Source: Candidatus Sulfotelmatobacter sp.
GTDB taxonomy: Bacteria; Acidobacteriota; Terriglobia; Terriglobales; SbA1
Direction of reading: 5' to 3'
NCBI GenBank assembly: GCA_030151135.1
Contig: JASLEQ010000168.1
Coordinates: forward strand, 1 to 11,183
DNA: 11,183 nucleotides
Made by a program: the position numbers and the translations under genes. Below the pieces are notes generated by a model, which saw only the letters and a list, made by a program, of their open reading frames with translations, made no database searches and had not been told where the DNA came from. Shown here piece by piece: positions 5,660 through 11,183 of this stretch. Position 1 is the stretch's first letter, and every line of letters starts with the position of its first letter.

Positions 5660-7375
5660 CTACATCCCGTCGTAGTTCGGCCCGCCTCCGCCCTCCGGAG
5701 GCACCCACGTAATAATCTGGTACGGATCCTGAATATCGCACGTCTTGCAGTGCACACAGTTCGAGGGATTTAAGCTGATGCGCTTGCCATTCGGCTGGCT
5801 CGAATCGTCAACCATCTCATATACATTCGCCGGACAAAAATTCTGGCACGGGCTGCCGTACTCTTTAACGCAGCGCTCGTTGCACACTTTCGTATCGTGA
5901 ATGACGAGGTGCGCCGGCTGATCTTCTTCATGCTTTGTGCCTGAGTGATAGAGATCGGTGAGCTTATCAAACGTCAACTTGCCATCGCCCTTGGCCGGGC
6001 CGATCAAATGCCGTTCCGGTCCGCCATCGACCGGCAACTGCGCAAGCTTCCTCATTCGCTCATACCCTGCGACGCCCGGATAGCGGTTCCACAGCCCGCG
6101 TCCGCCAGTGATCATCTGCAATCCGGTGTGGAACATTCCGGCGAGCATGCCATGCTCAAAACCCTGGTGAATGTTGCGATATTTCCACAGCTCTTCTTTG
6201 ATCCAGCTGGATTCCACTTTCTTCTGAAACTCGCCCAGCACTTCCGAAGACGAATCATCCTTCTGAAGAGCTTCGAACGCCGTCTCCGCGGCCAACATCC
6301 CGCTCTTGATGCCTAGATGAATTCCCTTCAGCCTCGCCGAGTTAAGAAATCCGGCGGAATCGCCGACAATCATCCATCCATCGCCCGCCACAGGAGGGAC
6401 CGACCACCATCCCCCATAGGGCATCGACTTCGCGCCGTAGCGGATCATCTTTCCGCCTTCCAGCAAACGCGCCACAAACGGATGTTTCTTGAACTGCTGC
6501 AGCACGCGCTGCGGATCGATCCTTGGATCGGCATAATCCAGGCCGGTCACGAATCCCAGCGAGACAACATTATCTTTCGATCCATAGATCCACGCCCCGC
6601 CGTATTCGTGCGTGGTCAGCGGCCACCCCATCGTGTAGATAACTTCGCCCGGCGCGATCCGGCCTGCAGGTACTTCCCATAATTCCTTCACGCCGACGCC
6701 GTACGTTTGGGGATTACGATCTTTCGCGAGATCGAACTTCTCGACGAGTTGCTTGGTCAGAGATCCCCGCGGGCCTTCCGCCAGAATCACGACCTTTGCC
6801 TGCAAATCGTAACCAGGCTCGAAATTCGATTTCTGATTTCCTTCCTTATCGACGCCCTTATCATCCGTCCGCACGCCGATCACTCGGCCGCCATCGTAGA
6901 GCAGTTCCGAGCCCGCGAATCCCGTGAAGACCGTGATTCCCGTCTCTTCGACTTTGCTGCCCATCCATTTCACGAAGCGGTTCAACGATATGACGTAGTT
7001 GCCGTGATCTCGCAGGAATGGCGGGGTGATGGGGAACCTGAAGCGCGATGCCTTAGTGAGGAAATAAACCGATTCCTTCAGAACAGCAGCATCCAGTGGC
7101 GCCTCTTTCTCGAAGTCGGGCAACAACTCGCGCATCGACCGTGGATCAAGCAGCGCACCGGAGAGACAATGCTGTCCAACTTCCCGCGCTTTCTCAAGGA
7201 CGTAGATATTCTCTTTACTTAATTGCGAATCAGGATGTGCGACGTTATGCGCGTCAATGAGCTGCGAGAGCCGCAAGGCACAAGCCATCCCGGCTGGCCC
7301 GCCACCAACAATGACAACATCGGCCGGCATCTGTGGACGTTCCACGCCTTCAATCGGTTTGCGGAAGACGAGCAT
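5660..7375 (-). CDS. Electron transfer flavoprotein:ubiquinone oxidoreductase (ETF-QO)
   Basis: ETF-QO is a membrane-associated iron-sulfur flavoprotein that takes electrons from reduced ETF and reduces quinone. From ATG 7375 it has 571 residues. The FAD dinucleotide-binding motif VVIVGGGPAG is at 20-29. The C-terminal 4Fe-4S site has Cys514 (in FCPANVYE) and C540-VH-C543-KT-C546, spaced as in human ETF-QO, followed by the hallmark DIQDPYQIITWVPPEGGGGP. The middle contains the expected second FAD segment (WMIVGDSAGFLN) and a hydrophobic quinone-binding surface. The frame remains open to a TTG at 7459, but the extra 28 residues are coded by a short-repeat tract, so I prefer the ATG. Immediately upstream are etfA and etfB, so this is a self-contained respiratory entry point. 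The full pathway to quinone argues for a conventional, non-bifurcating ETF. Confidence 0.95.
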   Translation of the reverse strand: MLVFRKPIEGVERPQMPADVVIVGGGPAGMACALRLSQLIDAHNVAHPDSQLSKENIYVLEKAREVGQHCLSGALLDPRSMRELLPDFEKEAPLDAAVLKESVYFLTKASRFRFPITPPFLRDHGNYVISLNRFVKWMGSKVEETGITVFTGFAGSELLYDGGRVIGVRTDDKGVDKEGNQKSNFEPGYDLQAKVVILAEGPRGSLTKQLVEKFDLAKDRNPQTYGVGVKELWEVPAGRIAPGEVIYTMGWPLTTHEYGGAWIYGSKDNVVSLGFVTGLDYADPRIDPQRVLQQFKKHPFVARLLEGGKMIRYGAKSMPYGGWWSVPPVAGDGWMIVGDSAGFLNSARLKGIHLGIKSGMLAAETAFEALQKDDSSSEVLGEFQKKVESSWIKEELWKYRNIHQGFEHGMLAGMFHTGLQMITGGRGLWNRYPGVAGYERMRKLAQLPVDGGPERHLIGPAKGDGKLTFDKLTDLYHSGTKHEEDQPAHLVIHDTKVCNERCVKEYGSPCQNFCPANVYEMVDDSSQPNGKRISLNPSNCVHCKTCDIQDPYQIITWVPPEGGGGPNYDGM

Positions 7376-7410
7376 AAAGTTTCCAGTTTCGAGTTCTAGT
7401 TCCCAGCTCC
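7376..7410. repeat. Degenerate GAAACT-type short repeat before ETF-QO
   Basis: On the minus strand the bases just before the ETF-QO start run GGGAACTAGAACTCGAAACTGGAAACT, in pieces of 6-7 bases (GAACTA, GAACTC, GAAACTG, GAAACT). A related GAAACTCCGAAACTAT lies at 7478-7493 across the etfA stop codon. The tract is non-coding in my reading and decides against the longer ETF-QO start. Confidence 0.5.
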
Positions 7411-7489
7411 GGCCCTGAGCGCTTGCATATAATCGATCAGGCCATTCAATGTCCCGCAAACTTCTTCAGACTTTCTTGAAACTCCGAAA

Positions 7490-8473
7490 CTATCCTTTCG
7501 CCTTCTTCACTTCCTCAATCAGTGGCGGGACGATATCAAAAAGGTTGCCGACCACTGCATAATCGGCAATCTCAAAAATCGGAGCTTCCGAATCCTTATT
7601 CACGGCAATGATCGCGCGCGATCCCTTCATCCCGACAATATGCTGAATCGCTCCGCTGATGCCCAGGGCCAGATATAGTTTCGGAGCAACCGTCTGCCCC
7701 GACGATCCGATCTGACGGTCCATCGGAAGCCAGCCCGAATCGCAGATCGGACGCGATGCCGCCAGGTCGCCTCCCAGCGCATCGGCCAATTGCTTGGCAA
7801 TCTCGATGTTCTTCTGCTCTTTGATGCCTCGCCCGACAGCCACGATTACCTCAGCCTGCGTCAGATCGACGGCCTGCTTCGCTTCTTTGAATACTTCCTG
7901 CGGCTTGTTGCGTATGACTCCATCGGCGATCTCAACGTTCACAGTCTCGACCGGCGCGGCACTCGCTCCGTCTTCCGCCTTGTCTCCGCGGAACGAGCCA
8001 TTCTGGAATGTCGCAAACCATGGAGCTTCGCTCGTGAAGCTAACGTCCGCAGCCAGCTTGCCCTGGAACATCTGACGAGTGAACACCAGCTTTCCAGAGT
8101 CATGCTTAAATCCAATGCAGTCGCTGATCACCGTGCGTCCCATGCTGGTCGCAAGTTTCGGGACGAAGTCGCGCACCTGATACGTATGCGGCATCAACAC
8201 CAGCTTGGCGGGATGGTTCGCGAGAAACTGCTTCAACGCCGCCGCAAATGCATCGGGTGTATACGGCGCAAGCTTCGGCGACTCGATCGCATACACCTTC
8301 GCCAGTTTCTTGCCGGCGATCTCTGACGCCACGGAGCCCGTGCCGACCACGGCAGCTTCCAGCGTCCAGCCCGTAGCGGCCGCAACCGCCTGTCCTGCCG
8401 TGATGGTTTCAAACGAAACGCGATTCAGCTTTCCCTCGCGCTGTTCAACCACAACCAGAATCGTGTCAGCCAT
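7490..8473 (-). CDS. etfA: Electron transfer flavoprotein alpha subunit
   Basis: EtfA and EtfB form the soluble heterodimer that accepts electrons from acyl-CoA and related dehydrogenases. EtfA carries the FAD. The 327 residues show the N-terminal alpha/beta domain (1 to about 190) and the C-terminal FAD-binding domain with VGRGIK (213-218), ASRPICDSGW (239-248), QIGSSGQTV (254-262) and the alpha-subunit signature beginning LYLALGISGAIQH (266-278) and continuing to ADYAVVGN (303-310). ATG at 8473 begins directly with the family's MADTILVVVE. An AGGAG lies 12 bases before it, which is longer than ideal spacing. It sits 84 bases after etfB and 114 bases before ETF-QO, all on one strand, consistent with an operon. 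The standard FAD motifs point to an electron carrier; I see nothing that marks a bifurcating type. Confidence 0.96.
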   Translation of the reverse strand: MADTILVVVEQREGKLNRVSFETITAGQAVAAATGWTLEAAVVGTGSVASEIAGKKLAKVYAIESPKLAPYTPDAFAAALKQFLANHPAKLVLMPHTYQVRDFVPKLATSMGRTVISDCIGFKHDSGKLVFTRQMFQGKLAADVSFTSEAPWFATFQNGSFRGDKAEDGASAAPVETVNVEIADGVIRNKPQEVFKEAKQAVDLTQAEVIVAVGRGIKEQKNIEIAKQLADALGGDLAASRPICDSGWLPMDRQIGSSGQTVAPKLYLALGISGAIQHIVGMKGSRAIIAVNKDSEAPIFEIADYAVVGNLFDIVPPLIEEVKKAKG

Positions 8474-8500
8474 ATCAGCTACTAGCTCCTGACTTCTAGC
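8474..8500. repeat. Degenerate CTAGC/AGCT short repeat in the etfB-etfA spacer
   Basis: ATCAGCTACTAGCTCCTGAC followed by TTCTAGC lies directly before the etfA start. It is composed of AGCT/CTAGC units 7-9 bases apart, like the tract at 4795-4832, and it contains the reverse complement of the AGGAG used as the etfA ribosome binding site. Confidence 0.4.
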
Positions 8501-8541
8501 AAAACCTGAAACAGTGTCTCGACGTCTGCCTTCTGCTGTCC

Positions 8542-8557
8542 GACGAGCACGCTCGTC
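8542..8557. repeat. Perfect palindrome abutting the etfB stop codon
   Basis: GACGAGC (8542-8548) and GCTCGTC (8551-8557) pair around two bases. The palindrome ends exactly where the etfB stop codon (8558-8560) begins. No T-run follows on the minus strand, so it is not a standard terminator. It may be a REP-like element or an mRNA-stabilising hairpin between etfB and etfA. Confidence 0.55.
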
Positions 8558-9328
8558 CTACAACACACGCAGCTCATTCTTCAGCTTGTCCACCAGTTTC
8601 TTTGCAATCTCCGCGGGCGCGCCTTCAATGCGCTCCGTCTTCTTGGTCTTCTGCGGAATGTAGAGCTTCTCAATCTTTTGCAGGTTCTCGCCAATTGCCG
8701 ACTGCACTTCCGCGAGCGGCACTTTGCGCAGCGGCTTGTTCTTCGCCTGTTTGATGCCGATCAGCGTCGCGTAGCGGAGCTTATTGATGCCCGACTGGAT
8801 CGTCAGCACCGCGGGCGTCGGCATATCGACAAACTGAAAATATCCCGCTTCCAACTCGCGCTTCACCCGGATGCCGGACTCCGTCTTCTCAATCTGCATA
8901 ATGATGGTCGCGTGCGGCCATCCGAGCAACTCGGCGAGGATGACACCCGTCTGCGCATACCCGTAATCGTCCGACTGTAGCCCGGTAAAAATGAGATCGA
9001 ATTGCTCGTCTTTGATCGCAGCCGCGAAAGCCTTCGCCGTATTGAACGCGTCGAGCCCGACAAACTTCTCGTCTTCAAGATGAATGGCCCGGTCCGCGCC
9101 CTTGGCCAGCGCCTCGCGCAACACCTGCTGTGCCCGCGCCGGCCCGCTCGTGATCACTACGACCTCGCCCTTATGCTTCTCACGCTGCCGCAACGCCTCT
9201 TCGAGCGCGTACGCGTCGGGCTCGTTCACTTCATAGGAAACGTCTTCGCGAATCCACGTGCCGTTTTCGTTGAGTTTCAGGGGCGCATCCTTCTGCGGCA
9301 CCTGCTTCATGCAAACCAGGATTTTCAC
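8558..9328 (-). CDS. etfB: Electron transfer flavoprotein beta subunit
   Basis: This is the beta subunit of ETF, which holds structural AMP in conventional ETFs and docks to the dehydrogenases. The frame is open further upstream, but the family N-terminus (KILVCMKQVP) follows a GTG at 9328 that has GGGAG 6 bases ahead, giving 256 residues, the normal length. Features are VNEPDAYALEEALR (34-47), TGLQSDDYGYAQTG (115-128) around the nucleotide site, and the beta-subunit signature from VKRELEAGYFQF (155) through PTPAVLTIQSGIN (170-182). The Lys-rich C-terminal arm (KKTKKTE..., about 216-256) wraps the alpha subunit in known structures. It is the first gene of the etfB-etfA-ETF-QO set. A TATACT about 50 bases before the start may be its -10 element. 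No dehydrogenase gene is adjacent. Confidence 0.95.
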   Translation of the reverse strand: MKILVCMKQVPQKDAPLKLNENGTWIREDVSYEVNEPDAYALEEALRQREKHKGEVVVITSGPARAQQVLREALAKGADRAIHLEDEKFVGLDAFNTAKAFAAAIKDEQFDLIFTGLQSDDYGYAQTGVILAELLGWPHATIIMQIEKTESGIRVKRELEAGYFQFVDMPTPAVLTIQSGINKLRYATLIGIKQAKNKPLRKVPLAEVQSAIGENLQKIEKLYIPQKTKKTERIEGAPAEIAKKLVDKLKNELRVL

Positions 9329-9334
9329 TGAAAT

Positions 9335-9339
9335 CTCCC
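9335..9339 (-). promoter_or_regulatory. Ribosome binding site that selects the GTG start of etfB
   Basis: GGGAG on the minus strand, 6 bases before GTG 9328. No comparable site stands before the upstream in-frame alternatives, so it supports the GTG start and the 256-residue protein. Confidence 0.75.
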
Positions 9340-9377
9340 AAGCCAGTGGACTTTCGTTCGCCACGGCAAAACTGGTC

Positions 9378-9383
9378 AGTATA
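9378..9383 (-). promoter_or_regulatory. Possible -10 element (TATACT) for the etf operon
   Basis: TATACT on the minus strand differs from consensus at one base and would start transcription near 9371, giving a leader of about 43 bases. The -35 region (TTCCTC/TCCTCC) is poor, so this is tentative. It lies in the 93-base spacer after the epimerase gene, where I see no terminator. Confidence 0.35.
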
Positions 9384-9421
9384 AATGAGGCGTGCGTAGC
9401 GGAGGAAATCAGCAAGAACCA

Positions 9422-10318
9422 CTAATTGTGCGGTTTCGAATACGCGGCGCGCAGGGTTCGCTGGAAACCTTCTTCATCCGAAACCGTCTCCCGGTAGCCC
9501 AACTCCGTGCGTATCCGACTCGTATCAAAAGCGATATTCTGCGCGAACTCAAATGGGCTCACCAGATCGGGCTCAAGAGTGGACGCCGGTAGCGAGGCCA
9601 GGCGTTCAGCAATCGTCGGCGTGTATGCCTCCCCCACGTTGTAGACGCGTCCCTCTGCGCGCGGATGCGTCGCCGCAAGCACGATCGCCGCGGCAACGTT
9701 TTCTACAAACCCGTGAGTCCAGCGCCAATTCGGATGGTGACGATATCGATAGATCGTCGCCAGATCCTCATTGCCGCCCGGCCCATAAACTTTGGGCAAG
9801 CGCAGAACCGTACCCGGCAGTCGTGGCTCGCTGAGGACAACCCGCTCCGCCAAAATCTTCTCGTACCAATATTGCAGGACATCCTTCGACGACGCCTTCC
9901 CCCGATACGGAAAGAGCACGGTGCGCAGAGGTGCTTCTTCGCAGAGCAGTTCATTGTCGATTGGACCCGGCTCGATTTTCGTGAAGCGTCCGTACGCCCG
10001 GTATACATCTCCACTGCTCAGCAGGACGAACCGTCCCGCGCGCCCAGCAAACGCTGCTACCGCGGCTTGCGAATCCTCCAACCCCATCGCCATGGTGTGG
10101 ATCACAACGTCAGGCCTGAAATCGAAAACTTGCGGCAGGAAGTTGCGAATTGGCGTGATCGAACTGGGATCGACAATCTCACGGACAAACGCCGGAAGAT
10201 TCACACGCGTTTCCCCGCGATGGTATATAGCCACGTCGTGATCCTGGCGTGCGATTTCCCGCACGATCGGCGCGCCGATAAAGCCGGTACCCCCAACCAC
10301 CAGAATCCGCATAGCCAT
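9422..10318 (-). CDS. NAD-dependent epimerase/dehydratase-like extended SDR protein
   Basis: This is 298 residues from the ATG at 10318 (a second ATG two codons later is equally possible). It has the Rossmann motif VVGGTGFIG (7-15), Ser in FVLLSSGDVY (97-106), the catalytic-type Y150-WYE-K154 (YxxxK), RLPKVYGPG (173-181), the substrate-domain stretch WTHGFVENVAAAI (200-212), and a C-terminal DTSRIRTELGY (265-275). This order is typical of extended short-chain dehydrogenases related to UDP-glucose 4-epimerase. The cofactor is likely NAD(P)(H). The substrate cannot be read from the sequence: a nucleotide sugar is possible, but no sugar or polysaccharide genes flank it. No Shine-Dalgarno sequence sits at the usual distance (GGGAAGG is about 20 bases upstream), and an AAGGAT/ATCCTT inverted repeat (10322-10338) occupies that place. 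It follows the PYP-like gene by 92 bases on the same strand and could be co-transcribed. Confidence 0.88.
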   Translation of the reverse strand: MAMRILVVGGTGFIGAPIVREIARQDHDVAIYHRGETRVNLPAFVREIVDPSSITPIRNFLPQVFDFRPDVVIHTMAMGLEDSQAAVAAFAGRAGRFVLLSSGDVYRAYGRFTKIEPGPIDNELLCEEAPLRTVLFPYRGKASSKDVLQYWYEKILAERVVLSEPRLPGTVLRLPKVYGPGGNEDLATIYRYRHHPNWRWTHGFVENVAAAIVLAATHPRAEGRVYNVGEAYTPTIAERLASLPASTLEPDLVSPFEFAQNIAFDTSRIRTELGYRETVSDEEGFQRTLRAAYSKPHN

Positions 10319-10410
10319 CTTAAGGATAGCGAATCCTTCCCGCAAAGGCGGCGAACTCCCGGTGGCGATCCAATGTGGACTGCCTCCACTTACTCATTCG
10401 GCGTGACCGG

Positions 10411-10800
10411 CTATTTCCCTTCCAGCGGTTTGACAAATACCCAGACCGTATCGGTGGTCGGGCTGTAGAAAAGGGTCACAGTCACATCTCGCGGGTTCTG
10501 CTTGAATGCGAAGTGATAGCGGAAATTTTCGTGCAGGTCCTTGGCCCGTACACCCTCGCGGAATCTTCCATAGAATTCGCGTACGTCCGTACACGGAGCA
10601 ACCTGCTTGAAAAAGTTTTTGCCAAGCACATTCTCTTTTTTCAAGTTGGCCAGTTTGGACTCGTACGCATTGAACTTCAACACCGTGCCATCGACGCTCA
10701 ACTGGATGGCTCCGTGCGGCAACTGGTCTAATTCGGTTTCGTTCATGCCGTCGATAATGCTCGCAAGGCTGTGGCGTGCGGCGGCGGATGAAGCGGTCAT
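10411..10800 (-). CDS. Photoactive yellow protein (PYP)-like PAS domain protein
   Basis: This 129-residue protein is one PAS domain and aligns with photoactive yellow protein of Halorhodospira almost end to end (PYP is 125 residues). The clearest block is VLGKNFFKQVAPCTD (58-72), matching PYP's VIGKNFFKDVAPCTD, with Cys70 at the site that binds p-coumaric acid (PYP Cys69). Gapless alignment also gives Glu47 = PYP Glu46 (the chromophore proton partner), Phe43 in place of Tyr42, Leu53 in place of Arg52, Tyr95 = Tyr94, Phe97 = Phe96 and Gln101 in place of Met100. The N-terminal cap ELDQLPHGAIQL (23-34) and the C-terminal WVFVK are also PYP-like. PYP is a soluble blue-light receptor; whether this one carries a chromophore is unknown, since no tyrosine ammonia-lyase or coumaroyl ligase gene is in the window. 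The start is fixed by AGGAGG 4 bases ahead. Confidence 0.88.
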   Translation of the reverse strand: MTASSAAARHSLASIIDGMNETELDQLPHGAIQLSVDGTVLKFNAYESKLANLKKENVLGKNFFKQVAPCTDVREFYGRFREGVRAKDLHENFRYHFAFKQNPRDVTVTLFYSPTTDTVWVFVKPLEGK

Positions 10801-10804
10801 GGAT

Positions 10805-10810
10805 CCTCCT
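10805..10810 (-). promoter_or_regulatory. Strong ribosome binding site of the PYP-like gene
   Basis: A full AGGAGG lies 4 bases before ATG 10800. It decides against the in-frame TTG at 10854, which would add 18 residues that have no place in the PYP fold. Confidence 0.85.
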
Positions 10811-10896
10811 GAATTTCGTGAAATGAGTCGTTGCGAAAAAATGTGCTCGCACAACGCCGGATCTTGCTGGGGAAGCAGGACGTCTGTGCTCGACTC

Positions 10897-10925
10897 ACTA
10901 TGAAAGGCACACAGACTTCAGTCAA
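10897..10925 (-). promoter_or_regulatory. Sigma-70-type promoter for the PYP-like gene
   Basis: On the minus strand TTGACT (10925-10920) is followed after exactly 17 bases by CATAGT (10902-10897). These match consensus at 5 of 6 and 4 of 6 positions. Transcription would start near 10890, giving a leader of about 90 bases. The leader contains a TGTGC-GA-GCACA hairpin followed by a T6 run, which could weakly attenuate transcription. Confidence 0.5.
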
Positions 10926-10928
10926 TGG

Positions 10929-10972
10929 AGAGCGCTTCGTGCGCTCTGACGGTAGTAACTGGAACAGGTTAC
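10929..10972. repeat. Two inverted repeats just upstream of the PYP-like promoter
   Basis: AGAGCGC (10929-10935) and GCGCTCT (10941-10947) form a perfect 7-bp stem with loop TTCGT. Next to it GTAAC (10955-10959) and GTTAC (10968-10972) are symmetric around eight bases. Both sit immediately upstream of the -35 of the PYP-like gene, where an activator or repressor could bind. The first has no T-run on either side, so it is not a terminator. Confidence 0.35.
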
Positions 10973-11057
10973 GAATTCAGTGTGGAGAAAACTTCGACGG
11001 TCTTTTTTTCTAAGGGAGAAAAACGAGTAGTTCCGCACGATGCTGCCTGCGCGACCT

Positions 11058-11183
11058 GAAAGCATTCAACAAGGTAACTTGGATTTTGATGTTGTCATCG
11101 CTGCTCCTGATGCAATGCGTGTTGTGGGTAAACTCGGTACGATCCTTGGGCCACGTGGCTTAATGCCTAACCCGAAAGTCGGT
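11058..11183 (+). pseudogene. rplA: Internal fragment of ribosomal protein L1, out of context
   Basis: The plus-strand frame from 11058 reads [18 protein letters not shown], then [20 protein letters not shown] and PKVG to the window end. This is the most conserved region of ribosomal protein L1 (about residues 100-143 of the ~230 in E. coli L1). The PKVG ending and the T-ending codons (GAT, GTT, CGT, GGT) point to a gammaproteobacterial-type source, unlike the GC-ending codon use of the rest of the window. Upstream the frame runs through a few unrelated codons (ATG at 11040) to a TAG at 11028, so the first ~100 residues of L1 are missing. No rplK, rplJ or rplL is near and no suitable ribosome binding site is visible. 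A chimeric contig end is the simplest reading; a transferred fragment is the alternative. Confidence 0.85.

Noticed and set aside
7428..7437. TATAAT on the plus strand between etfA and ETF-QO
   Set aside because: It points away from both genes and there is no plus-strand gene downstream to use it.
7376..7459. TTG-started extension of ETF-QO by 28 residues
   Set aside because: The extension is encoded by a short-repeat tract, starts with TTG without a good ribosome binding site, and adds residues before a complete N-terminus.
9665..10468. Plus-strand open frame of 267 codons over the epimerase gene
   Set aside because: It is antisense to a well-supported SDR protein, is rich in Arg/Pro/His as antisense frames usually are, and has no family motif.
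10801..10806. GGATCC next to the strong ribosome binding site, suggesting a cloning junction
   Set aside because: A single BamHI site is expected by chance, and the PYP-like gene and its promoter continue naturally across it with no vector-like sequence.

Overview
The window looks like a piece of an acidobacterial genome (Terriglobia / Koribacter-like). The reasons are moderately high GC, a secreted protein with WxPGYW repeats, a DUF2203 protein, a secreted Rv2525c-like protein, and degenerate 7-9-base AGCT/GAAACT tracts in the spacers, which I associate with this group. The taxonomy is inferred from gene content, not searched. Every well-supported acidobacterial-type gene lies on the minus strand, so the window reads right to left in transcription order.

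Layout by coordinate: a left-edge, 3'-truncated WxPGYW-repeat secreted protein (1-426); a DUF2203 protein (668-1102); a small secreted protein of unknown function (1190-1684) with tandem 21-bp-spaced repeats upstream; a secreted single-domain fasciclin protein (1892-2377) closed by a clear intrinsic terminator (1829-1860); a secreted Rv2525c-like (DUF1906) glycoside-hydrolase-like protein (2553-3371); moaA (3436-4458), preceded by a long structured leader that I read as a molybdenum-cofactor riboswitch (about 4562-4704) with its own promoter; a secreted GDSL/SGNH hydrolase (4826-5605); the electron-transfer flavoprotein module etfB-etfA-ETF:quinone oxidoreductase (9328 down to 5660); an extended-SDR epimerase-like protein (9422-10318); and a photoactive-yellow-protein-like PAS protein (10411-10800) with a recognisable promoter.

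How the genes work together: the etfB-etfA-ETF-QO set is one functional unit that passes electrons from flavin dehydrogenases (typically acyl-CoA dehydrogenases) through ETF to membrane quinone. moaA starts molybdenum-cofactor synthesis, and its leader RNA would give feedback control by the cofactor. The secreted proteins are probably separate transcription units. The PYP-like protein is the most unusual gene: it keeps the chromophore-binding cysteine and the buried glutamate of true PYPs, without a gap through that region.

The last ~125 bases on the plus strand encode an internal piece of ribosomal protein L1 of proteobacterial type, with different codon use and no 5' half of the gene. This is most simply a chimeric or misassembled contig end. 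No tRNA, rRNA, CRISPR array or insertion sequence was seen.
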